From Campylobacteraceae bacterium (lineage in GTDB: Bacteria; Campylobacterota; Campylobacteria; Campylobacterales; Sulfurospirillaceae), in NCBI GenBank assembly GCA_027013265.1, contig JALUXQ010000056.1, positions 1 to 18,102 of the forward strand: DNA of 18,102 nucleotides, in the 5' to 3' direction. Both the position numbers and the translations under genes were made by a program. The notes under the pieces were generated by a model that ran no database searches, had not been told where the DNA came from, and saw nothing but the letters and a program-made list of their open reading frames with translations. Of the stretch, positions 12,973 to 18,102 are shown piece by piece (positions within the stretch are counted from its first letter, which is position 1; each line of letters starts with the position of its first letter).

Positions 12973-15393
12973 ATGGGATTTAGAATCAACACAAATGTTG
13001 CGGCATTGAACGCGCATAACAGTTCAGTCATGAACAACAGGTTGTTAAGTAGTTCTCTTTCTAGATTGAGTTCTGGTTTGAGAATCAACACAGCAGCAGA
13101 TGATGCATCTGGTTTGGCAATCGCCAATTCACTTAGAGCTCAAGCTAGTTCACTCGGACAAGCGATATCTAATGGTAACGATGCAATCGGTTTGCTTCAA
13201 ACTGCAGATGGTGCTCTTAGCGAGTACGGTAACATCTTAAATACGATCAAAACCAAAGCTGTTCAAGCAGCGAGTGATGGTCAAAACACAAACTCTCGTC
13301 TTGCTATACAGAACGACATCAATGCGTTAATGAAAGAGTTAAACAATATCGCAAAGACGACTTCGTTCAACGGTCAAAAACTCCTATCTGGTACATTTAC
13401 CAACAAAGAGTTCCAATTAGGCGCAAATGCAAATGAGAGTGCAAAAGTAAGTATCGCTTCAGCAGAAACAAGTCAAATCGGTCAAACAAGCAGAGCTGAT
13501 TTAAATCTTGCGAGCGATCAAGGTGGTAATGTTCAGCTTACCCTAAAGAGTGCCTCTACAGGCAAATCAATTACCCTTAAAACTGTTGATATTAAGTACA
13601 ATAACAACTACCAAAATGGTATTGGTGCATTGGCTGATCAAATCAACAAAAATAGTGGTGAGACAGGAATTACTGCAAAAGCAATCGTCTCAACAACAGC
13701 AGGTACATCAGTTGGTGCTGGAACAACAGGAAGTGATTTTGCAATCAATGGTGTAGCAATTGGGGCAGTTAGTGTTGCTGCAAACGATGCAAACGGCACT
13801 TTAGTAAATGCCATCAATGGCAAAACAAGCCAAACTGGCGTGACAGCAAGTATTACAGTTGATGGTAAACTCTCACTAAAAAGTGATGGTAGAAGTCTTA
13901 AAGTTACAGGCAACACTGGTTCAATCGGTGCTACAGCAAACCAACTAAGCACAGTAGGACATCTTCAGCTAGTTCAAGTGGGCTCAGCAGAGTTTCAAAT
14001 CAGTGGAATCGGCACAGGTGCTGTTACGAATAAACTTACAACATCAGCTGATGTAACAACAGTTAAGGATTCTATACTTGCTTCGGGCTCTACAATCAAG
14101 TCAGGCTCTATTTTGAAAGCGGGTACTGTTACAGGTGGAAATGTAAAAGTAACAGCCGCACAAGTTACAACAACAATAGATAGTACTTTAAAAGCTGGTA
14201 CTGTTCTTGGAAGCAGTTCTGTTTTTAAAGCTGGAACAACTGTTGGAGGAAAAGTTACTTTAAATGCTGCAACAGCACTTACACAAGATGCGATTGTCAC
14301 AAATGGATCTACTTTAAAAACAGGCACAAAACTTGGTGTGGGAACTGTGATACAGCAAAACTTTACTGATGGAACCGGAACAAGTGCAGTTAGCTTTACA
14401 AAAGGTCAAGTGATTACTTCACAGTACACTTTACAATCTGACCTTACGCTTTCAGCGAATATGACTCTGAAGTACAGCACAACAACAGGTGATAATTCCA
14501 ACATTGCTGCAGCTAGCACACTTCAAGCTAACTCAACACTAGGAGCAGATACAACACAAAAAGCTGGTGTATCTGTAACTCTATCGCAAGATATGGTTCT
14601 AAAGACAGGAAGTAAACTAGGAGTCAATACTACACTTCAAGCAGGTAGTACAGTAGGCGGTGATTTTACTGTAAGTGGCGATACAACAACTTACATACAA
14701 ACTAATCTAAAATCTGGAAGTACTCTGAAATCTGGCGCTATTCTAAAATCTGGCTCAACCATAGGTGGAACGATAACTCTTGCGGCAATTACAGCTGGTA
14801 ATTTCTTAAATGACATGCTTGTAAAGGCGGGGAGTACTATTAAAGGTGGTACAGTTATTGCAAAAGGCACAACCCTTACACAAGATATGACCTTCAATAC
14901 CAATATAAATTTAAAAGCTGGTGATGTTCTTGTTAATGACCTAACCTTAACCAATGATACTGTCTTATCTAAAGATATGGTTCTTAAAGGGAGTAGTACT
15001 GCTACTTTAGCTGTTGGAAGCAAACTTCAAACAAACACTACTAATGCAGGAACAGTTGGGTTGAGCAATTCTCAATTTACTAACTTGTCCAACATAGATG
15101 TGACAACACTAGATGGAGCTATGAAAGCCATAGATACTTTAAGCGCTGCCATAAAAGATCTAGATAGTATCAGGAGTAGTTTGGGTTCTGTTCAAAATCA
15201 GGTAACTTCAACTATCAACAATATCTCAGTTACCCAGGTAAATGTAAAAGCTGCTGAGTCAAATATCCGTGATGTTGACTTCGCCGCAGAATCAGCTAAG
15301 TTCTCCAAGTTTAACATTCTAGCACAATCTGGAAGTTATGCCATGAGTCAAGCAAATGCTGTTCAGAAAAATGTTTTAAGATTGTTGCAGTAA
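12973..15393 (+). CDS. Large flagellin with a hexapeptide-repeat central domain
   Basis: Filament subunit of the flagellum, exported by the flagellar type III system. Residues 1-170 and about 705-806 are the conserved D0/D1 helices (start GFRINTNVAALNA, LSSGLRINTAADDASGLAI at 32-50, end MSQANAVQKNVLRLLQ). Residues about 185-325 resemble Flagellin_IN (SDFAINGVAIG at 254-264, AINGKTSQTGVTASI). Residues about 369-671 have a hydrophobic residue every sixth position, with units such as LKSGST, read here as a beta-solenoid. At 806 residues it is much longer than the usual 500-580. There is no Cys, Trp or Pro, and no HExxH protease motif. Ser and Thr are very abundant, which suits glycosylation, and a Maf-type transferase gene lies next to it. 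AAGGA at 12962-12966 supports the start. Sigma28 promoter and candidate CsrA hairpins precede it. It could be flaA- or flaB-like; I give no symbol. Confidence 0.95.
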   Translation: MGFRINTNVAALNAHNSSVMNNRLLSSSLSRLSSGLRINTAADDASGLAIANSLRAQASSLGQAISNGNDAIGLLQTADGALSEYGNILNTIKTKAVQAASDGQNTNSRLAIQNDINALMKELNNIAKTTSFNGQKLLSGTFTNKEFQLGANANESAKVSIASAETSQIGQTSRADLNLASDQGGNVQLTLKSASTGKSITLKTVDIKYNNNYQNGIGALADQINKNSGETGITAKAIVSTTAGTSVGAGTTGSDFAINGVAIGAVSVAANDANGTLVNAINGKTSQTGVTASITVDGKLSLKSDGRSLKVTGNTGSIGATANQLSTVGHLQLVQVGSAEFQISGIGTGAVTNKLTTSADVTTVKDSILASGSTIKSGSILKAGTVTGGNVKVTAAQVTTTIDSTLKAGTVLGSSSVFKAGTTVGGKVTLNAATALTQDAIVTNGSTLKTGTKLGVGTVIQQNFTDGTGTSAVSFTKGQVITSQYTLQSDLTLSANMTLKYSTTTGDNSNIAAASTLQANSTLGADTTQKAGVSVTLSQDMVLKTGSKLGVNTTLQAGSTVGGDFTVSGDTTTYIQTNLKSGSTLKSGAILKSGSTIGGTITLAAITAGNFLNDMLVKAGSTIKGGTVIAKGTTLTQDMTFNTNINLKAGDVLVNDLTLTNDTVLSKDMVLKGSSTATLAVGSKLQTNTTNAGTVGLSNSQFTNLSNIDVTTLDGAMKAIDTLSAAIKDLDSIRSSLGSVQNQVTSTINNISVTQVNVKAAESNIRDVDFAAESAKFSKFNILAQSGSYAMSQANAVQKNVLRLLQ
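14707..14760 (+). repeat. Three tandem 18-bp units in the flagellin gene
   Basis: Units at 14707-14724, 14725-14742 and 14743-14760 encode LKSGST, LKSGAI and LKSGST. The first ten bases are CTAAAATCTG, CTGAAATCTG and CTAAAATCTG; the rest has diverged in part. The units are in frame and equal one hexapeptide each, so slippage or recombination here would add or remove repeats without breaking the protein. Confidence 0.85.
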
Positions 15394-15406
15394 CACTCTT
15401 AATGAT

Positions 15407-15436
15407 ATAGACAAGAGCCTTTTGGCTCTTGTCTAT
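15407..15436. terminator. Shared hairpin between convergent flagellin and Maf genes
   Basis: A perfect 13-bp stem (15407-15419 with 15424-15436) closes a TTTT loop: arms ATAGACAAGAGCC and GGCTCTTGTCTAT. It lies 13 nt after the flagellin stop, and its right arm contains the TAG stop of the convergent gene (15433-15435). Neither strand has a clear U tract after the stem, so it may work as a bidirectional terminator or as a 3'-end stabiliser. Confidence 0.8.
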
Positions 15437-17418
15437 CTAATGCTACGCTCAAATCTCTCTTTATACAGTTTAACAATCTTTTCTATCTCATCAAGGAGAA
15501 TTGTATCTAAGGCAGCAATATGTTTTTTACTTTGTGTCAGATTTTGTGTATTTAGTGTATCTACGATAAAGCTCAATACGATTTTAAAATATTCATGAAG
15601 TATATCATCTATGATTGTTTTGTCTTTTTGAGATATATCAACTATAAACGGGAGTAGTTTGTTGTATAGATAATTTTCAATCTCTTTTGATTTTATCCTT
15701 CTCATTTGCATACATCTATCTAAAATATAGCTGGATCTTTCCAACTCTTTATCTATTTTTTGCCTATCTATATCCCTCAGTGTTGCCGATCCATTTTTAT
15801 AAAAAAAACTCTTTATTTCGCGTTTCAAATCAATCTTGTCTATTTTTGTTATCAAAGATGTATCTAGTTTTTCACACCTTAATGGGGTTGTATATTCTAA
15901 TCGTGCACCATCAGCTAAATTGTACAGAGCTTGAAAAGATCTTTTGTAGTATGCTAAAGCTTTAGAAAATTGAGTGATAGAGAATCTATAGTTTGGCTTG
16001 CTTGGCACAACATCTCGAAAGTTTCCACTGACATAGCAGACAGAGTCCTCAAACTCTATGCTCTCCTCTCGTTCGTTATATTTAAATATTTGAGAAGAGA
16101 TATGGTGATCGATATGATCTTTCATAGTGTCAGCATCAAGTGCCAAATCCAAACCCAGCATATAAACATCAATAGCGCCTACAATCAATGGCAGTATAAC
16201 AGCATACTCCCCAATTGTAGGCAAATTAAAAAAACCAAAACCAGCCTTGAGTGCAGTAGTCTGTTCGATACATACAGCCTTTTCCTGATCAAAAGACTCC
16301 AAAACTTTTTTATGCACGCTTGAGCCATAGATAAAGAGTGTATTATTAAAAAACTCTTTGTCTATATCTTGCAACAACAATAAAGAGGCATCTTCTTGGT
16401 GATCTATATGAACTACCATATCTGGCTGGACACCGCTCATGGAAAGATACTTGCATACCGATAAAACTGCAATGATGATAAATCTATCCTGATTTTTTTT
16501 GATCCACTCTATATGTTTTTGCACTGATGGCCCTGATGCAAGAGCCAAAACAGGATAAGATGAAAAAACAGTATCTTGGTATGTTCTAGAGATATTAAAA
16601 AACAGTCGGTTTTGAGCAATTTTTTCAATAACCGCAAATGTTCTCTCTATGTAGCCTTGAAATGGATATGTTATGTAGTCTTGAGACAATACAACACTTT
16701 GTAGGTTTTTAATCTCTTCGTTAAACTCTTTTATAAAAGGCAAAAATTTGATATAGAGATTATGCTCATAGCCATGATTTAAAAAATTTGTAAAACTTGT
16801 TTGTAGATTGCTAAACTCTTCTGCGACACTAAAATAGATATGTCTGTCTTTTAATGCAAAATAATCAGTTACAAATAAGGATAGCCTAAATAGTTCTAAG
16901 CTATTCTCTTTTATAAAAATAACTTGAAGTTTGTGTTTTTTGGCAATCAACGGTATATGCACTCCAAGACCACTCCCTAAAAAGATAAATTTATAGAGAT
17001 TTTTCATCGAAGAGCTATCTTTTGGTGCAAACTTAGCATTATAGTGTATAAGTTTAGCGCTTGCCCACAAAGAGCTTGAAAAATTTTCTATGCTCTCTAA
17101 CTCCTCTAATGCACTCTCTTCTACATCAAACCTCTGCTGTGCTTCAAAGACTGAGCCTGTACGCTTATATGTGATGGATGATAAAAGCTGTTGCGAATAT
17201 ATTGTACTGTTTTGTCCATACAACAATGCACCTGTTTGGATATCTTTGATGTCAAAGTAGTCATCTTTATACTCCAAAGATAGACTCTGTTGATACTGCT
17301 TATGTTCGACAGCAAGCTCGAATGTCACTATTTTTTTGTATAATTCTGGATGTTGTTGTTGTAGATACTCCATATTTTGATTGTATCTTGCTATCGCTTG
17401 TTCTTGTATATTTTGCAT
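15433..17418 (-). CDS. Maf-type (DUF115) flagellin glycosyltransferase candidate
   Basis: Maf (motility accessory factor) proteins attach nonulosonic acids such as pseudaminic or legionaminic acid to Ser/Thr of flagellin in the cytoplasm before export. The 661-residue protein has the usual length. Seen: an N-terminal Rossmann-like segment with FLGSGLGVHIPLIAK (146-160); the central MAF_flag10/DUF115 domain at about 285-440 with ALASGPSVQKHI (292-303), PDMVVHIDHQ (332-341) and MLGLDLAL (420-427); and a helical C-terminal region. There is no signal peptide or membrane span. The ATG directly follows the stop of the upstream methyltransferase, so they form an operon. It converges on the flagellin gene, its likely substrate. 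The donor sugar cannot be told from the sequence. Confidence 0.85.
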   Translation of the reverse strand: MQNIQEQAIARYNQNMEYLQQQHPELYKKIVTFELAVEHKQYQQSLSLEYKDDYFDIKDIQTGALLYGQNSTIYSQQLLSSITYKRTGSVFEAQQRFDVEESALEELESIENFSSSLWASAKLIHYNAKFAPKDSSSMKNLYKFIFLGSGLGVHIPLIAKKHKLQVIFIKENSLELFRLSLFVTDYFALKDRHIYFSVAEEFSNLQTSFTNFLNHGYEHNLYIKFLPFIKEFNEEIKNLQSVVLSQDYITYPFQGYIERTFAVIEKIAQNRLFFNISRTYQDTVFSSYPVLALASGPSVQKHIEWIKKNQDRFIIIAVLSVCKYLSMSGVQPDMVVHIDHQEDASLLLLQDIDKEFFNNTLFIYGSSVHKKVLESFDQEKAVCIEQTTALKAGFGFFNLPTIGEYAVILPLIVGAIDVYMLGLDLALDADTMKDHIDHHISSQIFKYNEREESIEFEDSVCYVSGNFRDVVPSKPNYRFSITQFSKALAYYKRSFQALYNLADGARLEYTTPLRCEKLDTSLITKIDKIDLKREIKSFFYKNGSATLRDIDRQKIDKELERSSYILDRCMQMRRIKSKEIENYLYNKLLPFIVDISQKDKTIIDDILHEYFKIVLSFIVDTLNTQNLTQSKKHIAALDTILLDEIEKIVKLYKERFERSIR

Positions 17419-18102
17419 CTATGCCATTCTTTCATAGATTCTCAATTGTGAGTGAAAACCATCTTCTGTTACAAAACCGTAAATCTGACTATCAGTAGCT
17501 ATCAATTTATAATTTGGCAAAAATGTATCATAATCTTGAGACAAAATTGGCTCATCTACTCCTACTGAGAAATCATCACTTTTTTTTCTCTTTCCTTCTT
17601 GCATATTTCTAAGAAGTATGAACTTTGGCTCTAGCTTGTCAATATAGTGGCAGTAATTTGCCACAACTACTGGCTCCATCTCTTGAAAGGATATGTAATT
17701 TACAAACAAATCAATCTTTCCTTTTAGCTTTGGTATCTGCCAAGCACATATATTTAAAGCTTTGTATTTTTCGTTTAGTTTTTCTATATCTAAAATCTCT
17801 ATATCTCTTGTATCTTTGTAAGTTGCGATGCTTTCTTGTCCAAAAACTTCTTGAAGGTAGTATGAAGATACAAATACAACTGGAGGGATATCCGCGTTGA
17901 TATAAAATATGTTATTTCGTTCATCCCCCAATAAAATCTCACCTAAAGAGCCAAACCCTCCGCCTATCTCCATTACTGTATGGATGTGCAAGGTATCAAC
18001 ATTCTGCTTTAAGAAACTAAGCCCTAAAAGGTAGTTTAGAAATGACCTAGAAAAAGCTCTGCCTTCTATCTCGTGTTGCTCTATAGGGTTACCCACTTTA
18101 CT
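17419..18102 (-). CDS. Putative sugar O-methyltransferase (5' end outside window)
   Basis: A SAM-dependent methyltransferase resembling the putative sugar O-methyltransferase (NanM-like) family. SAM motif I is EIGGGFGSLGE (43-53 counted from the GTG at 18096), followed by NADIPPVVFVSSYYLQEVFG about 15 residues later, a segment typical of that family. The reading frame stays open to the right edge (Ser-Lys precede the GTG codon), no Shine-Dalgarno is visible, and the family has a longer N-terminus, so the gene is truncated by the window. Its TAG stop abuts the Maf ATG, implying co-transcription. A role in methylating the flagellin glycan or its sugar precursor is an inference from this context. 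Confidence 0.75.
   Translation of the reverse strand, partial: SKVGNPIEQHEIEGRAFSRSFLNYLLGLSFLKQNVDTLHIHTVMEIGGGFGSLGEILLGDERNNIFYINADIPPVVFVSSYYLQEVFGQESIATYKDTRDIEILDIEKLNEKYKALNICAWQIPKLKGKIDLFVNYISFQEMEPVVVANYCHYIDKLEPKFILLRNMQEGKRKKSDDFSVGVDEPILSQDYDTFLPNYKLIATDSQIYGFVTEDGFHSQLRIYERMA

Noticed and set aside
13638..14327. Minus-strand open frames inside the flagellin gene
   Set aside because: Their Val/Pro/Thr-rich sequence is the reverse reading of the flagellin's repetitive codons; no start signals or recognisable domains.
14707..14760. CRISPR-like or IS-associated repeat
   Set aside because: The repeat units are contiguous, in frame and coding; there are no spacers, and no transposase or cas gene is present.
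12973..15393. Flagellinolysin (metalloprotease-bearing flagellin)
   Set aside because: The oversized central region suggested it, but no HExxH zinc-protease motif is present; the protein has only two His residues (15 and 330).

Overview
The window looks like a piece of a Campylobacterota (epsilonproteobacterial) chromosome, most probably from a Sulfurimonas-like free-living relative. The placement rests on gene order (S10-spc cluster with no rpmD, followed by secY-map-infA-rpmJ-rpsM), on the protein sequences, and on a flagellin whose N-terminal D1 helix carries the Campylobacter-type TIKTKA segment. The genus is an inference.

Positions 1-11520, minus strand: a nearly gap-free translation and secretion supercluster. 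In transcription order it runs rpsJ, rplC, rplD, rplW, rplB, rpsS, rplV, rpsC, rplP, rpmC, rpsQ, rplN, rplX, rplE, rpsN, rpsH, rplF, rplR, rpsE, rplO, secY, map, infA, rpmJ, rpsM (last base of the rpsM stop codon lies outside the window). Many junctions are TAATG or ATGA overlaps, so translation is probably coupled. A strong sigma70 promoter (TTGACT-17-TACAAT) at 11664-11692 precedes a leader of about 137 nt that can fold into four successive hairpins. A second likely promoter lies between infA and rpmJ. A perfect 11-bp hairpin precedes infA.

Positions 11521-12841: a 244-bp divergent intergenic region with the rpsJ promoter and a 30-bp inverted repeat, then a plus-strand gene for an AAA_14/DUF4143-type P-loop ATPase whose -10 box lies so close to the start codon that the mRNA may be leaderless.

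Positions 12842-15436: a sigma28-type promoter, a short 5' UTR with two consecutive hairpins that each show AGGA in a tetraloop (a CsrA-like arrangement, the second covering the Shine-Dalgarno), and an 806-residue flagellin. The flagellin has normal terminal D0/D1 domains and a Flagellin_IN-like segment, but also about 300 residues of strict six-residue periodicity that read as a beta-solenoid (left-handed beta-helix-like) domain. This is the most unusual object in the window. A 13-bp stem hairpin ends the gene and is shared with the convergent gene.

Positions 15433-18102, minus strand: a Maf-type (DUF115) flagellin glycosyltransferase candidate and, directly upstream with no gap, an edge-truncated putative sugar O-methyltransferase. 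Together with the Ser/Thr-rich flagellin they suggest a flagellin glycosylation locus. No RNA genes, CRISPR arrays, insertion sequences or prophage genes were seen, and no gene-free stretch exceeds 300 bases.
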